Assembly (NCBI GenBank): GCA_025403435.1
Contig: CM046340.1
Location: forward strand, 26,415,710-26,479,709
Length of the DNA stretch: 64,000 bases
Direction of reading: 5' to 3'
From: Artocarpus heterophyllus
Lineage: Eukaryota > Streptophyta > Magnoliopsida > Rosales > Moraceae
In this document: in pieces, positions 11,511 to 23,109 of the stretch
How positions within the stretch are numbered: position 1 is the stretch's first letter
Layout: each line of letters starts with the position of its first letter
Notes under the pieces: model-generated
Databases searched by the model: none
The model's input: only the letters and a program-made list of their open reading frames with translations
Told to the model about the DNA's origin: nothing
Program-made: the position numbers and the translations under genes

Positions 11511-14500
11511 TGTAATGACCGAGAAAAATATCATTAATAAAACCTAATATTTAATTAGGTTTAATTAATGAATTTACTTTTAAAAATGTAAATTTTTGTA
11601 AAAATTATAATTTTTGTAAAAATTACGATAAAGTAGGAATAAACGGCATTGATTGTAAATTTTATGACAAATATGATGCAATGTTGGATATTGCCGAATA
11701 CAGATTTTATGAGTTTAATTACTCAAAAATTTATAAATAATATCCATAAAATGAATTTTATATCACGATTAATTGTAAAATTGTGATATAAACAAGTGGG
11801 TGATTAGAATGTAAATAGGATATAGAAGTTGTCCAAACCCAAATCAACGGTAAAAATAAGGCTGAAGCAGTATGAGTATACTGCTAAATGAAAACACAGA
11901 TACAAAAAATGTTATGATTGGCCTCCAAAATTGAACGACAAGTAAGTCAAATATTTTTATACAGTTTAAGGATAGAGAGTACACTGATTTGACCATGATA
12001 GTATAGGAAAAATACTATGTGGTGAAAAATTACACAGTATAAAATTTTAATTCCTTAAAGTGGACACTTACTTGAATTCTATTGGGCCAACAAGCCATGC
12101 AATGTGGCCCAATAGCATGATGACACCTAGTGGTATACTCATGGGTTACCATGAGTCACCAAATGAGATAAGGAAGCATTTAATGCATGGTTATCACAAT
12201 TTTTCTTTCCTTTCTTTTCCTCCAAGTTCCGGCAGCCATTGTTGAGACTTCTAAAAAAAATTTCTCAGCCCCAAACTTTGCAAAAATAACCCCAAACAAG
12301 TTTTACAAGCAAGTACAAGGATTTTTCACAAGTTTTAAGGTAAAATCTTAAACTTTTTAATGAGTTATCAAGGGATTTTTCATGGGTAAAGGGGAAAAAT
12401 TAATCCATGGTATTTTTGCATGGAAAGGAGGCCTAGGAGGGAGTTCAAAGGAACTTTCAAGGCTAGAAATAAAAAAGTGTTTGAAATAAAAAAAGTGTTC
12501 AAAGTTTTGAAATCAAAACTTTCAAGGAACTTTCAAAGGAACTTTAAAGTTTTGAAATTTTATGGATTTTATTTTGATCCCTATTCTTTCAAACCCATGT
12601 GGGTTCTTGAGCATGTACTTGATGAAATTTCATGCATATGTGAAGTATGGCATGTTTAAGTTGTGAAATTTTGATTTATAGTGCAAATTAGTAATTTTTG
12701 CAAAAAGTGTTATTTGTAATTTTGATGTTAAACTTTGCAAAAGTGATGTTTGAGCATGAGAATGTTTTGATTAAGGCATGGAATGGTTTTTGCAGGGGTA
12801 GAATTGTAATTTTGAAATGGATTTTTGTAAAAATGCCGTAGGGACTAAATGGAAAGGAAAAGATTTCTCTCGGTAGAATTGAAAAATAGCCAAAAAAAAG
12901 CCCATGTACAGTGAGATTTTGGGAAAAAGTTAAAACATAAAAGCTGTAGATCTCGACGCAACTGTTAGGTATCACTGACGGTTTGTCAAAAAACTCAGTC
13001 GTTTGTGAGATTTTGATTTTTCAAAGAATTTACAAAAATTGTGAAAAATTTTAAAAAGGTAAAAAATGTCATTTCCCAAAGGATTTTGAATATGGTACTT
13101 TGAGCAAAAATGATCCTTGAGAAAAATAGGAAATTTTGATGCAAAGAAGTAAATTTTAGTCCTAGGGCAAAATCGTCAAAATTTTTAGTTTAGGGACTAA
13201 ACCGCAAAGTTTTATGAAAATGGGGCATAATTGAGAAATAAAGAGATTTGACCCACTAGGGTGTTATTTTAAAATTAGTATGTGGTTATTTTCGTAAGAA
13301 TAACGAAATTGAGCTCGGGTAGGTTAGTGGACTCACGGAGAGTAAAATCGACATTTTTGCCCGAATAACCCGAACCGCTCTGAAACGTGTCAGTTGGAAA
13401 AAGAATGGTAAAAAAAAAAGGTTCCAGCCCTTCGTTAGAAACAATAGGGTAGAGTTAGAAAGAAATAAGAAAAACCAGTGGTTTTTAGAGTTGTATATAG
13501 TAATGCAACTCAATTTATTAACTAACAGATGTTTTCTATCGAAACCTAGTGGAATTTGGCTAATGGCTTTGTAATTGGCTAACAGGATCCTAGGAGTCTA
13601 GGAGAAGGGAAATCGAGGTTAAGTTGCCTGACATTCGCATCAAGTAAGTACCCATCCCACCTATAGTATGAAATTGTAGGCTTAGAGTGTAAAATGTGTA
13701 TATGTATACGTGCGTGTATATCAAGGTGTATACTTATATGTATGCAATGACATGAGTATTTATAAAAATGAAAAGGTATACTTGTGAGTATACAGAATAT
13801 ATATATATACCTGAGAGTATATTATGACATGTACCTGAGTGTATATGATGATCTGTACCTGTGTGTAAATTTTATGTTAAGTACTTGTGAGTACATTATG
13901 CTATATACCTGTACGTATATTAATGTGTACAAGTGTGTATATAAAGTATGTACCTATGTGTATATTTTATGTTAAGTAACTATGAGTACGTTATGTTATA
14001 TACCTGTGCATATATTAATGTATACCAATGTGTATATAAAGTATGTGCCTGTGTGTACTATGTCGTACAAGAGCATTTATGTTATATATAACATGTGACA
14101 TCACTTCATGCATGGTATGATAACCATAATAAGTGAATTGGTAAACGAATCACCAAAAGTTAAGAAAAGTATCGTACCGACTCCTAAGTCAAGGGGTGTT
14201 TAAGGATTATAGGATGGTCACGGTGTTACGTAGACCTAAGTGCGCAATAGTACGAACACTTGGGCCCTAGTTAAAGATAAGAAATGATAATGATAAAGAA
14301 TGATTATAAGAAAGCATAATGAGATCATGCATTTTATTGAATGTGCATGTGGATTTATATGGGACTTACTGGGCATAGGCTCACTAAGTATTTCATGCTG
14401 TAGGTATTCCGACGAAAAGATCAGAATAAATCATAAAGATAAGCTGGCAGACGGATGATGTGTGTAGACTGGGTGTGGTTTCCGCCATAGTATATTTTCC

Positions 14501-14717
14501 GCTGTATGGTGTTTTAAGATATTTTGAAAGTAATGTTTGATAAGCTACATAGTAAAAGAAAGGTGATTATGTAAACACAAGTATATGTTTGTATTTCAAA
14601 AGTTGTTAAACCAGTATATGTACAGTATTTATTAAAAAGAAAAAAAAATTCCTAAATTTTTGCCCTAAAGGAAGTAAGAAAGAGTTTTATCACAGCCCAA
14701 AAAGACGGGTTGTGACA
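11511..14717 (+). repeat. 5' LTR of G3 (3.2 kb)
   Basis: It is bounded by TGTAATG and TTGTGACA and is followed two bases later by the PBS. It is repeated from 11760 onward at 17128-20140 with high similarity, differing mainly by single bases and small indels. It contains a 95-bp tandem repeat region near 13.88-14.07 kb. Short apparent reading frames in it (for example around 12060 and 12420) recur in the other LTR and are not genes. Confidence 0.95.
13879..14066 (+). repeat. 95-bp VNTR in G3 5' LTR (2 units)
   Basis: Units begin AAGTA at 13879 and 13974, rich in TATAC/GTGTGTATAT. The wider region from about 13690 is a degenerate TGTATAC-type repeat. Confidence 0.9.
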
Positions 14718-14719
14718 GT

Positions 14720-14731
14720 TGGTATCAGAGT
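14720..14731 (+). other. Primer-binding site of G3
   Basis: TGGTATCAGAGT, an 11/12 match to the initiator tRNA-Met site, lies two bases after the LTR end. Confidence 0.93.
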
Positions 14732-14873
14732 GAAAATCTTGTCACCCTACTGCACATCATCGTCTGCTCCATTGCCATAGCTCAAGTAAGATAGTTTGAT
14801 TTTAAGTATAGGAATGTTTAGTTTCTAATTTTATATGGCATTGATATGTTAATTACAATAATAAACATAGTAT

Positions 14874-15150
14874 ATGGCGGAGCCGCATCATGATCGTGAT
14901 ATGGAAGCTGATCGAAGAGCCAGTATTGCTTCTCAAGATGCAATGCCACCACAATACTATGGGAGTCGGCAACCTATGGTGTTGACCGAATGACTTCATG
15001 CAGTTGAGGTAATCTTTGATGCTTGTCATACACCACCACATCTCCAGGTATTATTGGCCTCAGGATTGTTATTGAGGGAAGCCTTAGCATGGTGGCTAAG
15101 GATTGGACCTGATGAGAGACCAGGGGACTGGCAAGGCTCAAGCTGAATTC
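14874..15150 (+). pseudogene. Short gag-like reading frame in the G3 leader
   Basis: From an ATG at 14874 the frame gives a charged start (MAEPHHDRDMEADRRAS), a stop near 14990, and then a stretch with REALAWWLRIGPDE, which resembles the A-x-x-WW core of plant gag proteins. It lies well upstream of the true gag start (15772). It could be a decayed duplicate of the gag N-terminus or a small leader protein. The resemblance is short, so this is tentative. The following 15151-15771 shows no recognisable gene. It is AT-rich leader with short ATGAAATGTATGA repeats near 15540-15600. Confidence 0.4.
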
Positions 15151-15771
15151 GCACCCTTACCTCTTGTAGATGCCATGCACGTCCAGGTGATCCGATGCCG
15201 TGGGCAAAATGGAAACATCGATTGTATCTACGAATAGAACCAATCTGGGGAAGATATGTCGGGAGTCGAGTTAGACTAAAAAGAATTTATGAAGACTTTT
15301 GTAGTCTAACGTACATAGATATGGGATTAGTACAGTTTTGGCCTTGGTTGCCTCTGTATATGTATGAGTTTGTATGTATGTCCGGCAAGTGGTATCCTTC
15401 ACGGCAATAGGGTATATGTAGCCGGAAGTGATAACTACTCCCGAAGATGATATGAATAGTTATGTATGAAAGGAAAGTATGTATGTATATTAGTTATGCA
15501 TGTAATGTTATGAAGGATGTAAAAAGGAAACGGAAAAGGTTCATGAAATGAAATGTATGAGTGCTAATGAAATGAAATGTATGAAATGAAATGTATGAAG
15601 TAAGATATTGAGTTCATGTAATTGTACATGTTTGCATGTATTTATGTTGTTTAAATATATGCAATTATTGATTGGATACTATTAAGTTAATAGTATATGC
15701 CGACCTAGTAACGAAAATATACGATAGGTATATAATGATTGATATCGATGGCGGATATACCTGGAGAACCT

Positions 15772-17127
15772 ATGAACCCGGATTTGATGGCCATGATTAC
15801 GGAGTTACAACAGAAACTCCGAGCTCAGGAGTTAGAAATGCAAGAGTTAAGATCACAGCTAGACAATTAGAATCCCGAACCACAGGCACGTGTGAACTCG
15901 CCACCCCCAATACTATCACCTCAGCAAGTGGAACCAGCTGCTCTAGTTGTTCCAGCTGTTCCGGTAGCATCTGCTACCGAATTCTATGAAAGATTCTAAT
16001 GGATGAAAGCCCTAGAATTTGATGGATCTACGGATCCATTAGAAGCCGATGATTGGCTTATTGGTATAGAATGAGTTTTGAAATTTATGGGGCTTAGTGA
16101 CCGTGAGAAAGTCTTGCGTGCCTTATTTTCTCTCACCAAGGATGCTAGGAGATGGTGGGAATCGGTAGAACATAGAAGGAATGTAAATGAAATGACATGG
16201 TCTGATTTTGTGGAAGAGTTCGGAAGGGCTTATTTCAATGTGGAAACGATGGCAGCCCAACAAGAAGAATTCAATAATTTTAAACAAGGCAACATGTCAG
16301 TGGCAGATGTCGTGAAGAGGTTTAACCAATTGGCGCGCTTATGTCCGGAATTGGCACCCACGGATCGGGAACGAATAAGAAGATTGATGAGAATGTTTCA
16401 AACTGACATTGCCCTTATAGTCGATAGTGGAGGCAAGCTCCTAAAGATGTAGAGGATTGTATTGAACGGGCTACTAGAGCCGAATTCAGAATTGCCCGTG
16501 ACAAGGAAGAGAGGGCAAGAATTTTCAAGACTCTAAAGGAGGAGAAGGCTTTAGCTAAGCAAAGCCAAGTGGTACAAGCAAAAGGGCAAGGAAGCGTTCA
16601 AAGTCAAGGGCAGTCCTAAAGCTATCCAGTTGGATGCAACCGCAATGCTAACAATGAGAGGAAATGGAACGCGATTAGTCCAAAGAATCAAAAAGGACAA
16701 CCTCAGAAAAGAAGCGGTGATGGAGGAAACAATAAGCCTCTCTGCAATCAGTGTGGAAAGAGACATGCTGAAGAGTGTAAAGCTGGCACCAACAAGTGCT
16801 TCCTCTGTGGCAAAGAAGGGCACTATGCAGAAACTATTTCTCCAATCCCCAGAATCAGAATAATCAGAATCAACAAAGGTCTTAGGGAACCTGGCTTCAC
16901 GCAGTCCAAGCATAGATTGAAGGCCCTAGTATCAGTTAGGGACGCTTGGAAGCTCTAGAACCAAGTGGATGAATTTACGCTTATATGAAGAAGGAGGATG
17001 ATGCAGGAACATCATCGGTGGTAACAGGTTAGTTTTCTGTTGCCAATACTGATGCCTATGTTTTATTTGATTCTGGAGCAACGCAATCATTTGCCTCACT
17101 TAAGTTTGCTAAACAGTTAAGGAATGA
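15772..17127 (+). pseudogene. gag: G3 gag with zinc knuckles and truncated protease
   Basis: The start ATG at 15772 gives MNPDLMAM and a coiled coil (ITELQQKLRAQELEMQELR). The Retrotrans_gag domain spans about 16000-16430 (ALFSLTKDARRWWESVEHR, DVVKRFNQLARLCPEL). After a frame change near 16435 come a charged tail, zinc knuckles near 16740-16840 (CNQCGKRHAEEC and CFLCGKEGHY, the latter lacking its final Cys), and a protease start with FDSGATQSFASL near 17060-17100. In-frame stops occur near 15870, 16000 and 16075. The protease is cut at 17127, where LTR sequence begins. Gag forms the particle that packages element RNA. This copy cannot make a full protein. Confidence 0.88.
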
Positions 17128-20100
17128 ATATCACGATTAATTGTAAAATTGTGATATAAACAAGTGGGTGATTAGAATGTAAATAGGATATAGAAGTTGT
17201 CCAAACCCAAATCAACTGTAAAAAGGAGGCCAAAGAGTATGAGTATACTGCTAAATGAAAACGCAGATACAAAAAATGTTATGATTGGCCTCCAAAAGTG
17301 AACGAAAAGTAAGTCAAATATTTTTATACAGTCTAAGGATAGAAAGTACACTGATTTGACCATGACAGTATAGAAAAAATACTGTGGTAAAAAATTACAC
17401 AGTATAAATTTTTAATTCCATAAAGTGGACACTTACTTGAATTCTATTGTGCCAACAAGCCATGCAATGTGGCCCAATAGCATGATGACACCTAGTGGTA
17501 TACTCATGGGTTACCATGAGTCACCAAATGAGATAAGGAAGCATTTAATGCATGATTATCACAATTTTTCTTTCCTTTCTTTTCCTCCAAGTTTCGGCAG
17601 CCATTGTTGAGACTTCTAAAAAATATTTCTTAGCCCCAAACTTTGCAAAAATAAACCCAAACAAGTTTTACAAGCAAGTACAAGGATTTTTCACAAGTTT
17701 TAAGGTAAAATCCTAAACTTTTTAATGCTTTTTCAAGGGATTTTTCATGGGTAAAGGGGAAAAATTAACCCATGGTATTTTTGCATGGAAAGGAGGCCTA
17801 GGAGGGAGTTCAAAGGAACTTTGAAGGCTAGAAGTAAAAAAAAAAGTGCCATTTGGGTAAGTTTTAAGTTTTAAAGTTTTGAAAATTTATGGATTTTATT
17901 TTGATCCCTATTCTTTCAAACCCATGTGGGTTCTTGAGCATGTACTTGATAAAATTTCATGCATATGTGAAGTATGGCATGTTTAAGTTGTGAAATTTTA
18001 ATTTATAGTGCAAATTGGTAATTTTTGCAAAAAGTTTTATTTTTGTAATTTTGATGTTAGACTTTGCAAAAGTGATGTTTGAGCATGAGAATGTTTTGAT
18101 TAAGGCATGGAATGGTTTCTGCATGGATAGAATTGCAATTTTGAAACAAATTTTTGTAAAAATGCCGTAGGGACTAAATTGAAAGGAAAAGATTTCTCTC
18201 GACAGAATTAAAAATGGCCAAAAACACCCCTGTACAGTGAGATTTTGGGAAAAGTTAAAACATAGAAGTTGTAGATCTCAACGAAACTGTTAGGTAGTGC
18301 CAACGGTTCGTCAAAAAACTTAGTCGTTTGTGAGATTTTGATTTTTCAAAGAATTTACAAAAATTGTAAAAAAATTTTAAAAGGGCAAAAACGTCATTTC
18401 TCAAAGGATTTTGAATATGGTACTTTGAGCAAAAATGATCCTTGAGAAAAATAGGAAATTTTGATGCAAAGAAGTAAATTTTAGTCCTGGGAGCAAAATC
18501 GTCAAAATTTTCAGTTCAGGGACTAAACCGTAAAGTTTTATGAAAATGGGGCATAATTGAGAAATAAAAAGATTTGACTCACTAGGGTGTTATTTTAAAA
18601 TTAGTATGTGGTTATTTTAATAAGAATAACGAAATCGAACTCAGGTAGGTTAGTGGACTCATGAAGGGTAAAATCGTCATTTTTGCCCGAATAACCCGAA
18701 CCGCTCTGAAACGTGTCAGTTGGAAAAAGAATGGTAAAAAAAAAAAAAAAGGTTCCCGTCCTTCATTAGAAATGATTGGTAGAGTTAGATAGAAATAAGA
18801 AAAACCAGTGGTTTTTAGAGTTGTATATAGTAATGCAACTTAATTTATTAACTAACGAATGTTTTGTATTGAAACATAGTGGAATTTGGCTAATGGCTTT
18901 GTAATTGGCCAACAAGATCCTAGGAGTCTAGGAGAAGGGAAATCGAGATTAAGTTGCCCGACATTCGCATCAAGTAAGTACCCATCCCACCTACAGTATG
19001 AATTGTAGGCTTAGAGTGTAAAATGTGTATATGTATACCTGTGTGTATATCAAGGTGCATACTTGTATGTATGCAATGACATGAGTATTTATAAAAATGA
19101 AATGGTATACTTGTGAGTATACGGAATATATATATACCTAAGAGTATATTATGACATGTACCTGAGTGTATATGATGATCTGTACCTGTGTGTATATTTT
19201 ATGTTAAGTACCTGTGTGTACATTATGCTATAAACCTATTCATATATTAATGTGTACCAGTGTGTATATAAAGTATGTACCTATGTGTGTATTTTATGTT
19301 AAGTACCTGTGAGTACATTATGCTATATACCTGTGCCTATATTAATGTGTACTAGTGTGTATATAAAGTATGTACCTATGTGTATATTTTATGTTAAGTA
19401 ACTATGAGTACGTTATGTTATATACCTGTGCGTATATTAATGTATACCAATGTGTATATAAAGTATGTACCTGTGTGTACTATGTCGTACAAGAGCATTT
19501 ATGTTATATATAACATGTGACATCACTTCATGCATGGTATGATAACCATAATAAGTGAATTGGTAAACGAATTACCAAAAGTTAAGAAAAGTATCGTACC
19601 GACTCCTAAGTCAAGGGGTGTTTAAGGATTATAGGATGGTCACGGTGTTACGTAGACCTAAGTGCGCAATAGTACAAACACTTGGGCCCTAGTTAAAGAT
19701 AAGAAATGATAATGATAAAGAATGATTATAAGAAAGCATAATGAGATCATGCATTTTATTGAATGTGCATGTGGATTTATATGAGACTTACTGGGCGTAG
19801 GCTCACTAAGTATTTCATGTTGTAGGTATTCCGACAAAAAGGTTAGAATAAATCATAATGATGAGCTGACGGACGGATGATGTGTGCAGACTAGGTATGG
19901 TTTCTGCCACAGTATATTTTCCGCTGTATGGTATTTTAAGATATTTTGAAAGTAATGTTTGATAAGCTACATTGTAAAAGAAAGGTGATTATGTAAACAC
20001 AAATATATGTTTGTATTTCAAAAGTTGTTAAACCAGTATATGTATAGTATTTATTAAAAAGAAAAAAAAAATTTCTAAATTTTTGCCCTAAAGTAAGTAA

Positions 20101-20140
20101 GAAAGAGTTTTATCACAGCCCAAAAAGGCGGGTTGTGACA
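17128..20140 (+). repeat. 3' LTR of G3, lacking its first ~250 bases
   Basis: It is collinear with 11760-14717. The homology starts at TATCACGATTAATTG immediately after protease codons. It ends GTTGTGACA followed by the TGTTT duplication. Confidence 0.95.
19206..19490 (+). repeat. 95-bp VNTR in G3 3' LTR (3 units)
   Basis: Units start at 19206, 19301 and 19396, exactly 95 bases apart. There is one more unit than in the 5' LTR. Confidence 0.9.
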
Positions 20141-20145
20141 TGTTT

Positions 20146-20520
20146 AATATTTCCTTTATTGTGGTTTCTTGAGGTCTATGCCATATTTTTTTATTTTAGT
20201 ATGATTAAACTATTTGGACATATAAGTTTTTTTCTTGAGAGATTTAAACATTATTTGAAGTTTTGTGTGTCTATAATTTAGTAAATGATGGTACTTGTAC
20301 ACTAACTGAATATGCAGGTGGTCGATTAGCCACACACTGTAGGTGTTCTATTGGCTAATCGATGTGAGAGAAGAAATCCATTAAGTAATTTTTTAAAAAA
20401 TATATTATGCATGTTTTCTTGAGATAAATATTTGAGTGTAAATATTTTATTTGAATTATTATCTCTAAATAATGATATTAGCAGTGAAAGTAACAATTAT
20501 TGTAGCGTCTATAAGGGGAC
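20146..20520. other. Probable remainder of the G2 LTR
   Basis: This follows directly after the G3 target duplication, so it was contiguous with 11510 before G3 arrived. It is AT-rich with no coding potential. A small inverted pair, CGATTAGCCA and TGGCTAATCG, lies at about 20323-20361. The join to CACTA sequence near 20521 has no clear element end. Confidence 0.5.
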
Positions 20521-20534
20521 ATTATAGTACCAGA

Positions 20535-21900
20535 CTGATGGATGAGAGCATCTCACAACGCAACAGCTTCAAAGCTAGTTGTAATCCTCCCAACAATGTA
20601 ACAAACGCTTTATAAGCTCCAGAAGTCCAATTGTCACCTCATTGTCAAGAGCCTGAACAACATCAAGAATGCAGGCTCTTTGTTGATGATAGAATTAATG
20701 GTTGGTGTACACTTGTTGCACTTGGAAGGCATAGATGGAGAGTCTTTTAACTAATACAGTTGATGGAAGACCCTTAGGGGACGAAAATGTGCACGTTAGC
20801 ATCATGACCATTAGAGTTAAAATAGTTGAATTGCCTATTTTGATATTTGAAGCAACAATCATAGGTGAAGCCACCGAAAGCTTCATTGTATGGCCAAAGA
20901 GGTTAATTGAAGTTGTCGCAACGACGAAGATGAGTCGAATGCCTAGCCACGTTCCACAAGATCTAGGGGAAAGAAATGCCAAAAAAAAAAAAGAAAAGTT
21001 CTACAAAAGCAAGATAATCACAACTTGAGGTAGAATAAGAACAAGAACAACCCGTTGTGAATAAGCCACTATCTGCATTTAACTTCTCTTTAGTACCTCC
21101 AAAATTTATGCAGTTGGCTTTAGACGCCCATTCTTTCATGTGCGATGGGTTGATGATTCAATGCATGATACTGGAAATAATCATTGGCAATGAATTGGCT
21201 ATCTACATGGGGTATGAAGACATTTACTATTTCATCACCTTTGATCAAATTGGGGAAAACTGTATAATAGTATACCTCAGGTAATAACTCCATCCTTAAT
21301 TCTTACTTTTTTAAATCTAAGTTGAGTTGTAAGGTGTTTTCAAATAATTGAGTGCATTGCTTTTCATTGTAGTTTTTTGGCAGAATATTGTGAACTTCAA
21401 GGCAAGGTGCATAATTTTGGCTTCATCTCTCCAACAATTATGTCGAGTGTTGTAAGAGACCTAAGAGTGATTGTAGAGAGCACTCCACGTCACTCCTCCA
21501 CCTATTAGCTCAAGCACCAAAGGGAAAATTATTCTTCTTGCCATACAATGTTGGAGAACATTGGATGTTGGCACTTGTTTCGCCATGGAAGGACCAAATA
21601 TATTGGTTTGATCCTCTCAGATAGCCACCATGTGATGATTTCGTATCACTCACAAGATTGTAAGTATTAATTTTTCTTATAAAATTAACTATGTTAAGTA
21701 TTACATAATAGTTTTTATTAATTCATTTAATCATGACACATTGTTAGGGTGCTTGATGATTAGAAGCTTCACGCAGGAAGCAGGGCAACATTCCAACCGA
21801 ATGAAATGCTATATTCCAAACATAAGTGTCCAAGACAACAAGGAAACATTGAATATGGTTTTTTAATTCTACATTTCATGTGGGATATAATTAATAATGG
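20535..21900 (+). pseudogene. CACTA second gene: transposase-associated C-terminus plus Ulp1-like C48 protease remnant
   Basis: The first block (about 20535-21026) matches the C-terminal part of the gene at 44655-45197 (SFIVWPKRL shared, Lys-rich tail). A second block is at 21057-21284. After an intron (GTAATAAC donor near 21281, acceptor near 21372) comes FLAEYCELQG, then a frameshift and the C48 motif GEHWMLALVSPWKDQIYWFDPL near 21555-21620, with the catalytic His and Asp visible. A second intron (GTAAGTATT at 21660) leads to CPRQQGNIEYGF near 21830, where the Cys expected in the ECGY box is Tyr. Stops and the lost Cys indicate no protease activity. In this family Ulp1 domains resemble SUMO-deconjugating proteases; the role in transposition is not established. 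Confidence 0.82.
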
Positions 21901-22194
21901 TATACTAGCCCTAGGAAAAAAGGAATTTTATATAATATGAATATAAATGAAATTAGAATTGAGTGGGTGTAATTTGTAAATAGGTATGTCAAATTTAGAT
22001 AGAAATAGTAGATAAATAATTGTGCAGAATAGTTCAAATATAAATGATCTTGTAAATACCTTGTAATTTCAATATACATCATTTTTTTTACGCAATCAGG
22101 GCCTTGTAGCAATAGATAACACACAGGAATAACTATCCTGTGGGAAATGAGAAATTTAGGCAATTTTTTTTTTGAGCACGACCAATTTTCTAGT

Positions 22195-22569
22195 CAAAAC
22201 CCATTGTGGAAACACTACCTTACACGATGGTTTTTTTAAAAAACTATCATATATGGTTGTGGTATACAAAGTTTCCATGACATTTTTAGCTTAAACTGTC
22301 ATGGAAACATGACCTTTCATGACAGTTTTTTAAAAAATTGTCGTGTAAAATTGTCATTTCCATGACGGTTTCTACAAAAAACTGTTGTGATAGAAGTCCC
22401 CTAAAACACCTAAATTTGGCGCCTATTTGGATGTTCCACGATGGTAAAAAACCATCGTGAAAACACAATTTTGTACCATGATAGAGGTTTTCTCAACAGT
22501 TTTTTAACTATCGTGAAAGTTGTCCACGGCAGTTTAAAACCGTAGTGGAAGGCCTAGTCTATAGTAGTG
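22195..22569. repeat. CACTA subterminal repeats and terminal inverted repeat
   Basis: Several inverted pairs of a roughly 15-base unit (CATGACAGTTTTTTAAAAAATTGTCGTG and similar) end at TAGTAGTG. In CACTA elements such repeats bind the element's own regulatory protein (family knowledge). Confidence 0.88.
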
Positions 22570-23109
22570 TAAGTTCTCAATTGTGCAAACAAAATTTCAA
22601 GCAAGCCTATCAATTGAATAAGTATAAGCAAACTCAACCTCATAAAATGAAAATTTGAGCAAGCTTTACCTCAGCCAAGGGAGCAAAATCTAAAGCAAGA
22701 CCCTGATGGCTAGACAAGAGGGAAACTAGGTAAGCTCAAGAGCAAATTCTTAAGCAAGCTAAGCACTTATGCATGCGAAATCTCGAGTTAGCTCAATTTT
22801 AAACAAGGGATTGATATCCTGAGGGAGCCCCTCATGTAAGGGCAAGTAGGAAACTAACCGAGCCCAACCTTAAACAAGGGAGCAGATTCTCGAGTGAACC
22901 AAACACTTAGGTGAGTGAAATCTTAATTAAGCTCAACCTTAGACAAGAGATAGATGTCTTGAGTGAGCCCCCAATGTTAAGGCCATTGAGGAGTGAAAGA
23001 GGACTAATCATGAACGTGGGTGTGTGAGCAAAAACTCGAGCCTATATTTTAGTCATAGTACCCTTAGCAAGGGTTTAGTATTCACTCTTTTTTGTCATGG
23101 AAAGCCAAG
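22570..23109. repeat. Degenerate long-unit repeat, unclassified
   Basis: The text recurs about every 110-120 bases around AGCTCAACCTTARACAAGRGA, TTGAGTGAGCC and related phrases. No gene is seen. It may be the flank of the minisatellite that follows. Confidence 0.6.

Larger units (their letters stand above)
11511..20140 (+). mobile_element. Ty3/gypsy retrotransposon G3, internally deleted, with TSD TGTTT
   Basis: The element starts TGTAATGACC at 11511 and ends GTTGTGACA at 20140. The 5 bases before (11506-11510) and after (20141-20145) are both TGTTT, a perfect target duplication. Order: 5' LTR, PBS, leader, gag, start of protease, then an abrupt jump into the 3' LTR at 17128. All of RT, RNase H and integrase, and the first roughly 250 bases of the 3' LTR, are missing. 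The deletion therefore happened after insertion or through a recombined template. The element lies inside the G2 LTR. Confidence 0.93.
20521..22569 (+). mobile_element. CACTA (En/Spm) transposon fragment, 3' part
   Basis: The coding remnant is collinear with the minus strand of the 44034-51751 element. It is followed by a subterminal array of inverted ACGRTGGTTTTTT motifs and a terminal ATAGTAGTG at 22561-22569, the complement of CACTACTAT. The 5' end, including the TNP2-type transposase, is missing. It retains the Ulp1-like part that the other CACTA copy has lost. Confidence 0.88.

Noticed and set aside
12060..12659. Reading frames of 61-79 codons in the G3 LTR (copies at 17425)
   Set aside because: They lie in non-coding LTR sequence and are duplicated in the other LTR with frame-changing indels.
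15195..15410. 71-codon frame in the G3 leader
   Set aside because: No recognisable domain and no repeat elsewhere to test conservation. Left as leader sequence.
22286..22468. Small reading frames over CACTA subterminal repeats (also 44048-44287 and 47457-47663)
   Set aside because: Produced by inverted ACGACGGTTTTT repeats and occurring at all three arrays. Not genes.
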